The notes beneath the pieces are model-generated. The model ran no database searches. It saw only the letters and a list, made by a program, of their open reading frames with translations, and was not told where the DNA came from. A DNA stretch of 9,544 nucleotides. Source: UBA9715 sp045614225 (GTDB lineage: Bacteria; Actinomycetota; Coriobacteriia; Coriobacteriales; Eggerthellaceae). The stretch lies in contig JAZLCO010000073.1 of NCBI GenBank assembly GCA_045614225.1, forward strand, positions 1 through 9,544. The letters are read 5' to 3'. The position numbers and the translations under genes were made by a program. Positions 1 through 5,034 of the stretch are shown in pieces (the first letter of the stretch is position 1; every line of letters starts with the position of its first letter).

Positions 1-176
1 TTCAGCGTGCCGTCGCATACCGCTTCGATATAGGCGCGCTTGGACTGCCTCATACCCGTCATGTGCACGAGCGCGTAATCGTCGGCAAGCACCGCCGCGA
101 TACCGTCGGCGTCCTTCCGCATTGAGGCATCGCACAAGTCGCGGTAGAGCTGCGCGCACATTTCCTCATCGTTCAT
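1..176 (-). CDS. NTF2/SnoaL-like family protein, N-terminal part (cut by window edge)
   Basis: Only the first 58 codons are in the window; the rest lies beyond base 1. The visible protein begins MNDEEMCAQLYRDLCDA and continues through a segment reading ADDYALVHMTGMRQSKRAY. An N-terminal helix followed by a short acidic stretch and an 'HMTG..QSK..Y' strand is typical of the DUF4440/SnoaL-like branch of the NTF2 fold. These are small cytoplasmic alpha+beta barrel proteins, often companions of oxidoreductases and sometimes enzymes themselves. The ATG at 176-174 follows an AGGAG (187-183) with 6 bases between. That AGGAG sits inside the last codons of the upstream SDR gene, whose stop is only 3 bases away, so translation is probably coupled. 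It is the third gene of the flavodoxin-SDR operon. The family call is fairly secure; the function is unknown. Confidence 0.72.
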   Translation of the reverse strand, partial: MNDEEMCAQLYRDLCDASMRKDADGIAAVLADDYALVHMTGMRQSKRAYIEAVCDGTL

Positions 177-179
177 GGA

Positions 180-1019
180 CTACTCCTGCAAATCCGGTTG
201 CAGTGCACCGTAGTAGTAGCTGGCTGTGGCACCGCCGTCGATCAGGAAATCACTGCCGGAAACGAACGCGCCCTGTGGACCCATGATCAGCTCCGCGAGC
301 GCGCCGACCTCGTCTGCGGTGCCGGGGCGGCCCGCCGGGCACTTAGCGAACATGTTCTTGTAGAAGTCACCGCGCGGCCCATTGAACTCGTCGATAGCGA
401 GCGGTGTGACGATGATGCCAGGGCTGATGGAATTGATGCGCGCACCCTTCTCGCCCCAGCGGCACGCCTCGAACATGACGCGCTTCTCGTTGCAGCGCTT
501 GGCGAGCTGGTAGGCGTGAAGCGTGTCGCGCACGTTTTCGGGCTGCAGTAGCGGCAAATCGAGCAGCTCCTCGGTCGGTGTCGTGGCGAGCTGACGGTCT
601 TCCTCAGCAGTAAGCTGCGGCATGCGCTTGCCCGACTGGCTCGAGATGGTAACGCCCACGCCACCCGAAGCGATGACTTTGCCCACTTCTTCCAGCAACA
701 CCGCCGTACCGTACAGGTCGACCTTGAGAATCGTCTCAATCGGCGCCTGGCTGGGCGACACGCCCGCCGCGTTGATGAGCATCGTGATCTCGCCGAGTTC
801 CTGGGCGCGGGCAATCATTCCGAGAATCGACTCACGACTCGAGAGGTCCATCTCGTAAGGCTCGCAATCAAAGCCTGCCTCGTTCATCATCTTGGCGATT
901 GCATTCGCATTGTCGATGGACTTGTCGCCCACGAGAATCTTCTTGCCGTATCCGATGCGACGCGCAATCGCCATGCCGATCTGCCCTGCGCCTGTCCAGA
1001 GAACGACTTCACTTGCCAT
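180..1019 (-). CDS. Short-chain dehydrogenase/reductase (SDR) with long insertion before the catalytic Tyr
   Basis: This 279-residue protein has an SDR Rossmann fold. It carries the glycine motif TGAGQIG (residues 9-15), the NAAG motif (83-86), a catalytic serine around S127 in the ISSQSG segment, the YxxxK pair (Y170, K174), and a late SPG...TPL segment with a C-terminal SGSDFLIDGG. Asp32 at the end of the second strand favours NAD(H) over NADP(H), by family rule. About 43 residues separate the catalytic Ser and Tyr, whereas many SDRs have about 13; the extra, acidic and proline-containing stretch (roughly 131-165) is likely a substrate lid. The ATG at 1019 is preferred over an in-frame TTG at 1025 because AGAGGG lies 6 bases upstream of it. 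The gene follows the flavodoxin by 24 bases and overlaps the RBS of the next gene. The substrate is unknown; alcohol, ketone or steroid-type compounds are possible. Confidence 0.9.
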   Translation of the reverse strand: MASEVVLWTGAGQIGMAIARRIGYGKKILVGDKSIDNANAIAKMMNEAGFDCEPYEMDLSSRESILGMIARAQELGEITMLINAAGVSPSQAPIETILKVDLYGTAVLLEEVGKVIASGGVGVTISSQSGKRMPQLTAEEDRQLATTPTEELLDLPLLQPENVRDTLHAYQLAKRCNEKRVMFEACRWGEKGARINSISPGIIVTPLAIDEFNGPRGDFYKNMFAKCPAGRPGTADEVGALAELIMGPQGAFVSGSDFLIDGGATASYYYGALQPDLQE

Positions 1020-1043
1020 GTTCAACCCTCTCGAATCGTTTGC

Positions 1044-1568
1044 TTACGCGAACTTCTTGGCCCACTTGGCAGCTTTGTCCTGCGATTGGGCGGCTTTGTT
1101 GCCGGTGATGGACAGGCCCTTCTCGATGGTCGCGCCCGTGCAGATCTTCTTCAGGTGCTTCTCCGAACCGCCCATGCCGGAACCCTCGTTCGTGCAGAAC
1201 GGCACGATGCGCTTGCCAGCCAGGTCATAATGCTCGAGGAACGTGAACACGCACATCGGGCACGTGCCCCACCAGTTCGGATAGCCCAGGAAGATGGTGT
1301 CGTAGTCGTCGATGTTGAGACCCGCATCTTCCAGGTAGCGCTTGATCTCGGGACGCGCATCGGCCTGAAGCTCAGCCTTTGCTTCCTCGATGCACTTCAT
1401 ATAGCTGGCGTCGTATTCCTGAACGGTCTCGATTTCGAACAAGTCGCCGCCCACGGCCTCCTGCACGAACTCGGCCACACGCTCGGTATTGCCCTTCGCG
1501 ATGTTCTTGATGCCGCCATCCCAGTAGTTCTCGCCCTTGCGCGAGTAGTAGACGATGAGGTTTGCCAT
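1044..1568 (-). CDS. Flavodoxin (flavodoxin_4-like)
   Basis: This 174-residue protein begins MANLIVYYSRKGENYWDGG. The first strand and phosphate-binding loop are interrupted: YYSRKGEN (7-14) is followed after an insertion by KGNTERVAEF (25-34), the arrangement seen in the flavodoxin_4 group. The later YPNWWGTCP segment would pack on the FMN ring, and CTNEGSGMGGSEK matches the third FMN loop. It is a cytoplasmic FMN protein that either carries electrons or acts as a small quinone or nitro-type reductase. The ATG at 1568 is chosen over an upstream in-frame ATG at 1640 because it has AAAGGA about 8 bases before it; the upstream start would also place coding sequence across an operator. It is the first gene of the flavodoxin-SDR-NTF2 operon, and the TetR sites at 1633-1684 control its promoter. 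Confidence 0.9.
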   Translation of the reverse strand: MANLIVYYSRKGENYWDGGIKNIAKGNTERVAEFVQEAVGGDLFEIETVQEYDASYMKCIEEAKAELQADARPEIKRYLEDAGLNIDDYDTIFLGYPNWWGTCPMCVFTFLEHYDLAGKRIVPFCTNEGSGMGGSEKHLKKICTGATIEKGLSITGNKAAQSQDKAAKWAKKFA

Positions 1569-1632
1569 GACTTCGTTCCTTTCGCTCCGAGCAGTCAAAG
1601 AGACGGTTCTCTTATGGCTGCTTTTCTTAATA

Positions 1633-1649
1633 CGTGACACTTTGTCGCT
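1633..1649. promoter_or_regulatory. TetR-type operator, copy 1
   Basis: The site reads CGTGACA-CTT-TGTCGCT. Read on the minus strand it is AGCGACA-AAG-TGTCACG, identical in all 14 arm positions to copy 2 at 1668-1684. Each copy is itself a near-palindrome (GACA-N3-TGTC core with GYn flanks), as expected for a TetR dimer. Copy 1 would lie just downstream of the predicted flavodoxin transcription start (about 1655), where a bound repressor could block elongation or promoter clearance. That TetR1 is the ligand is inferred from position. Confidence 0.75.
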
Positions 1650-1661
1650 AATATGGTGAAG

Positions 1662-1691
1662 ATTATAAGCGACAGGTTGTCACGAATGCAA
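1662..1691 (-). promoter_or_regulatory. Promoter of the flavodoxin-SDR-NTF2 operon
   Basis: On the minus strand there is a perfect -10 TATAAT (1667-1662) and a -35-like TTGCAT (1691-1686), separated by 18 bases. Operator copy 2 (1668-1684) fills almost the whole spacer, so repressor binding would exclude RNA polymerase. The predicted start lies near 1655, giving a leader of roughly 87 bases before the flavodoxin ATG. Confidence 0.72.
1668..1684. promoter_or_regulatory. TetR-type operator, copy 2
   Basis: The site reads AGCGACA-GGT-TGTCACG. It has the same arms as copy 1 in the opposite orientation; only the central three bases differ. The centres of the two copies are 35 bases apart, so together they form a large inverted repeat (1633-1684). 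This copy lies between -35 and -10 of the flavodoxin promoter and overlaps the -35 (1677-1682) of the tetR promoter, so one bound dimer could repress both directions. Confidence 0.8.
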
Positions 1692-1706
1692 TGATGTAGT
1701 TAGAAT
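1677..1706 (+). promoter_or_regulatory. Promoter of the tetR-glutaredoxin operon
   Basis: A -35 TTGTCA (1677-1682) and a -10 TAGAAT (1701-1706) are separated by 18 bases. The -35 hexamer is part of operator copy 2, which predicts negative autoregulation. The start would be near 1713, leaving a short leader that contains GAGGAGG before the GTG start codon at 1735. Confidence 0.65.
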
Positions 1707-1734
1707 TCACATTGCAAACAAACGAGGAGGAACC

Positions 1735-2370
1735 GTGAGCGATTACATCAGGGCACGCTCGCCCGAGCAAAAGCAGGAACGCATGGAAGCCATCATGGCC
1801 GCCGCCGACAAGCTGTTCCAGAAGCAGCCCTACCACCAGATCACTATGGGCACGATTGCCGAAGAGCTCGGCTGGTCGCGCTCCAACTTGTACAAGTACG
1901 CTGCTACGCAGGAGGAGATCTTTCTCGCGCTCCACTCCGCAAAAAACCGCGCCTGGTTCGAGGATCTCGCGCAATCGCTTGAAGGCGCTCCCCTACCCGC
2001 TGCCGAATTCGCTCGACTCTGGGCTGAGGTGACGGAGCGCCACGCCGATTTCCTCCGCTATCAGGAAATCGTCATCTCCATCATCGAATCGAACGTCACA
2101 CTCGAGCGGCTCACGCAGTTCAAACGCGACTTCGCCGGAATGCTTGCACCCATCGTCGAATTGCTCGCCCGTCAATGCGACACCGACGAAACAACAGCGA
2201 CCGATTTGTTCCTGACATTGCTCTACCAGGCACCGGGACTCTACAACCATTTCCACTGCGCCGACCTGACGCGCGAAGCCATGAAAGCCGCTGGCATGCC
2301 GCCCGTCGAGGGCACGTTCGTCGAGTCCTACGCTCAGTTCGTCGAGATGTGCTTGGAGAACGCGAAATAA
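1735..2370 (+). CDS. TetR/AcrR family transcriptional regulator (regulator 1)
   Basis: This 211-residue protein has an N-terminal TetR DNA-binding domain: a first helix (residues 14-30, RMEAIMAAADKLFQKQ) and the helix-turn-helix at about 36-56, which includes ITMGTIAEELGWSRSNLYKY. The rest is helical and would form the ligand-binding and dimer domain; it does not match a ligand class I recognise. Translation starts at a GTG, supported by a strong GAGGAGG 4 bases upstream; no ATG lies nearby in frame until codon 17. It is divergent from the flavodoxin operon across a region with two identical palindromic sites, the usual arrangement for a local, self-regulated repressor. A glutaredoxin-like gene follows 44 bases downstream and is probably co-transcribed. 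The inducer is unknown; an electrophile or quinone would fit the neighbours. Confidence 0.9.
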   Translation: MSDYIRARSPEQKQERMEAIMAAADKLFQKQPYHQITMGTIAEELGWSRSNLYKYAATQEEIFLALHSAKNRAWFEDLAQSLEGAPLPAAEFARLWAEVTERHADFLRYQEIVISIIESNVTLERLTQFKRDFAGMLAPIVELLARQCDTDETTATDLFLTLLYQAPGLYNHFHCADLTREAMKAAGMPPVEGTFVESYAQFVEMCLENAK

Positions 2371-2414
2371 CTTGGCCTTTTCAAAGTGTGAACAGCCAAC
2401 TGGAAGGATGCTCG

Positions 2415-2654
2415 ATGGCGAAGTTTGACAACATGTACCTGTACGTGAAACCCGGATGCCCCTACTGCATGAAAGTCGACCGCTTCCTCGACCAAGCGGG
2501 CATCGAGCTCGAACACCGCAGCGTAACCGAAGGGACGAATGCCAACGACTTGCGCGCTATCGGAGGCAAGGTGCAGTCGCCTTGCCTAATCATTGACGGA
2601 AAAGCGATGTACGAATCCGATGACATCATCGCCTACCTGCGCGGATTGCTGTAG
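2415..2654 (+). CDS. Glutaredoxin-like protein with CPYC active site
   Basis: This 79-residue protein has a thioredoxin fold of minimal glutaredoxin size. The active site is C15-P-Y-C18 after a first strand (MYLYVKPG). A probable cis-proline lies in the VQSPCLIID segment, and the C-terminus ends in a YESDDIIAYLRGLL helix like that of glutaredoxins and GST N-terminal domains. GGAAGGA stands about 6 bases before the ATG, which is preferred to longer upstream readings that run through tetR in another frame. The protein would reduce disulfides or mixed thiols in the cytoplasm. If the host lacks glutathione, as is common in this group, it must be recharged by another thiol system (inference). It is co-transcribed with the TetR regulator and so probably belongs to the same response as the flavodoxin and SDR. 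Confidence 0.88.
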   Translation: MAKFDNMYLYVKPGCPYCMKVDRFLDQAGIELEHRSVTEGTNANDLRAIGGKVQSPCLIIDGKAMYESDDIIAYLRGLL

Positions 2655-2709
2655 AAACGTGATGCGAAACCGTTCGAGCAAACGATCAAACGCCTTCTGG
2701 AAATACTAA

Positions 2710-2737
2710 GGGAGCCCCCAATCGATTGAGGGCTCCC
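2710..2737. terminator. Near-perfect 28-base palindrome after the glutaredoxin gene
   Basis: GGGAGCCC-C-CAATCGATTG-A-GGGCTCCC is palindromic except for one C/A pair. It lies 55 bases after the glutaredoxin stop, between convergent genes. It would form a very stable hairpin on either strand. There is no T-run on the plus side and only a T-rich TTAGTATTT on the minus side, so it is an imperfect bidirectional terminator or an RNA 3'-end protector. Confidence 0.6.
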
Positions 2738-2747
2738 CGAATGGTTG

Positions 2748-2782
2748 AAAGGCAATCGCGTACGCATTAACGCCCGATTGCC
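2748..2782 (-). terminator. Probable terminator of the PQ-loop membrane protein gene
   Basis: On the minus strand GGCAATCG (2782-2775) and CGATTGCC (2758-2751) form a perfect 8-base stem around a 16-base loop, followed by TTTC. The stem begins 6 bases after the stop codon at 2789. The U-run is short, so termination may be only partial and helped by the palindrome at 2710-2737. Confidence 0.55.
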
Positions 2783-2788
2783 TCTACT

Positions 2789-3067
2789 CTACTTTGCTCT
2801 GCGCTTGAAATCGAGCGACCTGTTGCGGAAGAATACCGCCCAGTTGACGATCAGCGCGACGAGGTTGATGAAGTACACCGCGAGCACCCAGTTGATCGTG
2901 CCGCCCGCGAACTTGGCGGCTATTCCTGCAAGGTAGCCAAACGTGATGAGAGCAAGAAATGTCCACGAGGTGCCGACTGCCGTCCGCGACTTCCATGCTT
3001 TCAGCGCGTTTATCGGCCAAGACAAGCCGAAACAAACCAACATTACCGCTTCCAGAACCGCAGACAT
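2789..3067 (-). CDS. Small three-helix membrane protein, PQ-loop/SemiSWEET-like
   Basis: This 92-residue hydrophobic protein has three predicted membrane helices at about 5-22, 35-53 and 58-80, and a basic C-terminal tail (RNRSLDFKRRAK). The first helix carries LSWPIN followed by a WKSRTAVGTSW loop, resembling the proline-centred half-repeat of PQ-loop and SemiSWEET proteins. Those are likewise about 85-95 residues and work as dimers that move small sugars or other solutes. The ATG at 3067 follows GGAGG with 9 bases between. A longer overlapping reading in another frame (to 3083) has no hydrophobic pattern and is a shadow. The gene stands alone between a good promoter (3113-3141) and a hairpin terminator, convergent with the glutaredoxin gene. 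Membrane location is secure, the family probable, the substrate unknown. Confidence 0.8.
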   Translation of the reverse strand: MSAVLEAVMLVCFGLSWPINALKAWKSRTAVGTSWTFLALITFGYLAGIAAKFAGGTINWVLAVYFINLVALIVNWAVFFRNRSLDFKRRAK

Positions 3068-3112
3068 CCTCGTGTGCCTCCATCGTAACTGACCCTTGAA
3101 TGAACCTGATAC

Positions 3113-3141
3113 GGTATAGGACTGCCGTTGGGCGGTGTCAA
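3113..3141 (-). promoter_or_regulatory. Promoter of the PQ-loop membrane protein gene
   Basis: On the minus strand a consensus -35 TTGACA (3141-3136) is separated by 17 bases from TATACC (3118-3113). The start would be near 3106, giving a leader of about 40 bases with a GGAGG ribosome site. The promoter begins 25 bases after the end of the nitroreductase remnant, so the gene need not depend on the upstream radical SAM transcript. Confidence 0.65.
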
Positions 3142-3165
3142 CAATTCCCCGCGATTCCTTGCAGC

Positions 3166-3288
3166 TTAACCACGGCAGGAAGCTTTTGAGCAGTTAAGCG
3201 TTTTGCTAATCTGCTCAGGAGCGAACTTGCGCACACTCCAACGCTCGCACGCCATGTCAAGGAAAGTCTTGGCGTTTTGGTTTTCCAT
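3166..3288 (-). pseudogene. Truncated nitroreductase-family gene (N-terminal remnant)
   Basis: A 40-codon reading frame begins MENQNAKTFLDMACERWSVR and continues KFAPEQISKTL before an apparently unrelated tail NCSKASCRG and a TAA. The segment FLDMACERWSVRKFAPEQIS is the characteristic start of FMN-dependent nitroreductase-like proteins; the RxSVRKF element binds the FMN phosphate. The family is usually 160-200 residues, so more than three quarters is absent, and no continuation is visible in any frame before the next promoter. GGAG stands 8 bases before the ATG, so the remnant may still be translated. It starts 60 bases after the radical SAM stop on the same strand, and an intact ancestor was probably co-transcribed with it. 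Alternatively it is a short new peptide; decay by deletion is more likely. Confidence 0.72.
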
Positions 3289-3348
3289 TGCGATTGCTCC
3301 GTTCATTTCGATGGGGATGGTTCCGTTTGCTCTCAAGCGCCACGGTTC

Positions 3349-4230
3349 TTACAGCGTCGTCTTCAGCGCGCGACGGCGTGCCATGCGCTCCATGTCGCCG
3401 TGCTCGATCTCGTCACGCAGAGCGGTCACGATGCGCTCTTTACGGTCGAGGAAACCGGGGCCAGTCAAATTCGCGCCGCCGATGGTGTGGTGCGTGATGA
3501 ACGAGCAGTCGCAATCAAGGTTCTCCACGAACAGCAGCACTTCCTCGAGCAGGCCACGCTCGTCGAGCGGGTCGAACTCGCCGCGTTGCGCTTCCTCGAG
3601 CAGCGGCGTGCCCGGGAACAGCGTGAGCCCACCCGTGCCCACGACCATGGGGTTCGTCTGGCTGAACACCTTTGCGGAGTTGATGGCGTGCTCGCGACTG
3701 TGCGAGGCGCCGGCCACGCCGTTCAGGAACGTGTGCCAGTAGCGAACACCCGCCTCGTCGAGTTTGGCGCACTGCTCCAGAATGTCGGCCGCATGGTAGC
3801 CCTTGTTAATGCGCTCGAGTGTCCAGTCGTCGCCGCTCTCGGTGCCTATCGTAATCTCGCGCATCCCCAGGTCCTTCAGCGCGCGCAATTGTTCGACAGT
3901 CTTGTTGCGGAAATCGGTCACGCGCCCCGCACCGTAGATGTACTCGATCTCGGGCAGGTACTCGTTGATCTTCTCGAGAATGGGCGCCAGCTTGTCGTAA
4001 GGCAATGCGAGCGGATTCGCAGAAAGCAGCTGGATGGTGCGCGCATGCGGGTCGGTGACGGCGAGCTCGCGCAGGTCGGCCTCGATGGTCTCCATGTCGG
4101 GCACGCCGAAGCGCACGCCCTTGTACATCGTGCAGAACTTGCACTTGTTGTGCGTGCAGCCGCGCGTGATCTCGAGCAGAGGCCACGTGGGCCAGTAGGG
4201 ATTGCGGTAAACCGGCTCGGTGAAATGCAT
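3349..4230 (-). CDS. Radical SAM protein with CX4CX2C cluster motif
   Basis: This 293-residue protein has a radical SAM TIM barrel. Near the N-terminus it has ITRGCTHNKCKFCTMYKG, with cysteines C25, C30 and C33 to hold the [4Fe-4S] cluster. The spacing is CX4CX2C rather than the usual CX3CX2C; the aromatic residue before the third Cys is conserved (F32). Later segments fit the Elp3/MiaB/NifB-type core: IQLLSANPLALP, then ITIGTESGDDWTLERINKGY (SAM ribose and barrel strands), then GGLTLFPGTPLLEEA. There is no recognisable C-terminal accessory domain (no TRAM, B12 or SPASM cysteines), so the substrate is unknown. The ATG at 4230 is preferred over the upstream ATG at 4284 because AAGGAGA lies 7 bases before it. 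It is divergent from a TetR gene across an inverted repeat and is followed by a nitroreductase remnant. Confidence 0.88.
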   Translation of the reverse strand: MHFTEPVYRNPYWPTWPLLEITRGCTHNKCKFCTMYKGVRFGVPDMETIEADLRELAVTDPHARTIQLLSANPLALPYDKLAPILEKINEYLPEIEYIYGAGRVTDFRNKTVEQLRALKDLGMREITIGTESGDDWTLERINKGYHAADILEQCAKLDEAGVRYWHTFLNGVAGASHSREHAINSAKVFSQTNPMVVGTGGLTLFPGTPLLEEAQRGEFDPLDERGLLEEVLLFVENLDCDCSFITHHTIGGANLTGPGFLDRKERIVTALRDEIEHGDMERMARRRALKTTL

Positions 4231-4283
4231 GGTGTCGTCTCCTTCTCGTGCTTCTTTTCTTGATTGAAGGATAACGAGAGCCA

Positions 4284-4312
4284 TTCGGAATTTATCCGTA
4301 CATTTTGATAAT
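4284..4312 (+). promoter_or_regulatory. Possible promoter of the second tetR gene
   Basis: TTCGGA (4284-4289) and GATAAT (4307-4312) are separated by 17 bases. The -35 is weak. The -10 lies inside the spacer of the inverted repeat at 4296-4320, which would let a bound repressor block it. No convincing promoter for the divergent radical SAM gene was found, although TATTAT (4313-4308, minus strand) could be its -10. Confidence 0.4.
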
Positions 4313-4320
4313 ATGTACGG
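4296..4320. promoter_or_regulatory. Inverted-repeat operator between radical SAM gene and tetR 2
   Basis: CCGTACAT (4296-4303) and ATGTACGG (4313-4320) are perfect 8-base inverted arms around an AT-rich 9-base spacer, 25 bases in all. The element lies in the short divergent region (4231-4348) next to a TetR gene, so it is the probable binding site for that regulator and would control both directions. Its sequence is unrelated to the operators at 1633-1684, so the two TetR systems should not cross-talk. Confidence 0.75.
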
Positions 4321-4348
4321 TTATGAAGCAACCACAGAAGGAGGACAC

Positions 4349-4897
4349 ATGCGCACGACACGCGATACGAAAGGCATGTTCGCTGACGCGCTCGAGACCA
4401 TGATGGAGCGCATGCCGCTCTCGAAGGTGCGCGTGGCCGACCTCTGCGCACACTGCGGCGTGGAGCGGCGCGTGTTCTACTACCACTTCAAGGACAAGTA
4501 CGACCTGGTAGCGTGGATGTTCGAGCGCGACTACAGCCAGGCGGAAGAGGCGGGCGAGCCCTACTCGGTCGAACTCTACGCACAGGCCCACCGCAGGCTC
4601 TGGGAGCGACGCGGTTTCTACCGCCGCGCGTTCGGCGAAGACTCGCAGAACTCCATCTTCCGCTACCTGCTGCAGTTCAGCATCGGGGCGAACGAGGCTG
4701 TGCTCAAACGGCACCTGGGAGTGCCGTCGCTCGCCCTCCCCTACGCATTCGAGGCGCGACATTTCGCGCATGCTAATGTGGGATGCGTCGTCGACTGGCT
4801 GAACGACGAGATCGACGCAACGCCTGAGCAACTGGCGCGCCAGATGTTCGCCTGCATGCCCGCCACGCTTCGCAAGGCCTACGAGCAGTCATTCTGA
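4349..4897 (+). CDS. TetR/AcrR family regulator, DhaS-like (regulator 2)
   Basis: This 182-residue protein has the TetR helix-turn-helix at about residues 27-48: VRVADLCAHCGVERRVFYYH, followed by FKDKYDLVAWMFERD. The 'FYYHFKDKYDLV' signature and the short C-terminal helical domain resemble the DhaS-type (TetR_C_8) branch, named after a dihydroxyacetone-kinase regulator but widely used for other roles. The ATG at 4349 has AGGAGG 4 bases upstream; a longer reading from 4313 would begin inside the operator. Unusually, two cysteines (C33, C36) form a CxxC in the DNA-binding helices. It is divergent from the radical SAM gene with a perfect inverted repeat between, so it most likely represses that gene and itself. 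The ligand is unknown. Confidence 0.88.
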   Translation: MRTTRDTKGMFADALETMMERMPLSKVRVADLCAHCGVERRVFYYHFKDKYDLVAWMFERDYSQAEEAGEPYSVELYAQAHRRLWERRGFYRRAFGEDSQNSIFRYLLQFSIGANEAVLKRHLGVPSLALPYAFEARHFAHANVGCVVDWLNDEIDATPEQLARQMFACMPATLRKAYEQSF

Positions 4898-4933
4898 GAG
4901 CGATTGCCCTATTGCTAATCCTATCCGGCTAGC

Positions 4934-5013
4934 GAGGAAGCAGGACCGGTCGCCCAACGCGCTCCGTGTGCAGGTCGTTCACGGCGCTGGGGTTGCTTCC
5001 TCCCTGCGTGAAC
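4934..5013. repeat. Two interleaved inverted repeats between convergent genes
   Basis: GAGGAAGCA (4934-4942) pairs perfectly with TGCTTCCTC (4994-5002), and GTTCACG (4977-4983) with CGTGAAC (5007-5013). The two pairs interlock, so the hairpins are mutually exclusive unless a pseudoknot forms. They lie in the 137-base gap between the ends of tetR 2 and the patatin gene, where termination is expected, but no U-run follows. They may serve as 3' structures or be chance. Confidence 0.3.
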
Positions 5014-5034
5014 AGACCTCCGCCCCGTTCATCA

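Noticed and set aside
1569..1640. Upstream extension of the flavodoxin from the ATG at 1640
   Set aside because: The extra 24 residues are polar and unlike any flavodoxin N-terminus, the ATG at 1568 has a proper RBS, and the extension would overlap the operator at 1633-1649.
1663..1974. A 103-codon minus-strand frame over the tetR start and promoter region
   Set aside because: It is antisense to the TetR DNA-binding domain and runs through both promoters; no family signature.
2784..3083. A 99-codon frame overlapping the PQ-loop protein
   Set aside because: It is offset from the hydrophobic reading frame, encodes an Arg- and Gly-rich protein without membrane helices, and has weaker start support.
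3187..3217. Hairpin TGAGCAG...CTGCTCA (and overlapping GCTTAAC...GTTAAGC, 3164-3199)
   Set aside because: Both lie within or at the end of the nitroreductase remnant, lack a U-run, and have long loops; probably chance or scar sequence and not a functional terminator.
3277..4263. A 328-codon open frame on the plus strand
   Set aside because: It is antisense to the radical SAM gene, with no recognisable domain and an Arg/Val/His-rich composition typical of shadow frames.
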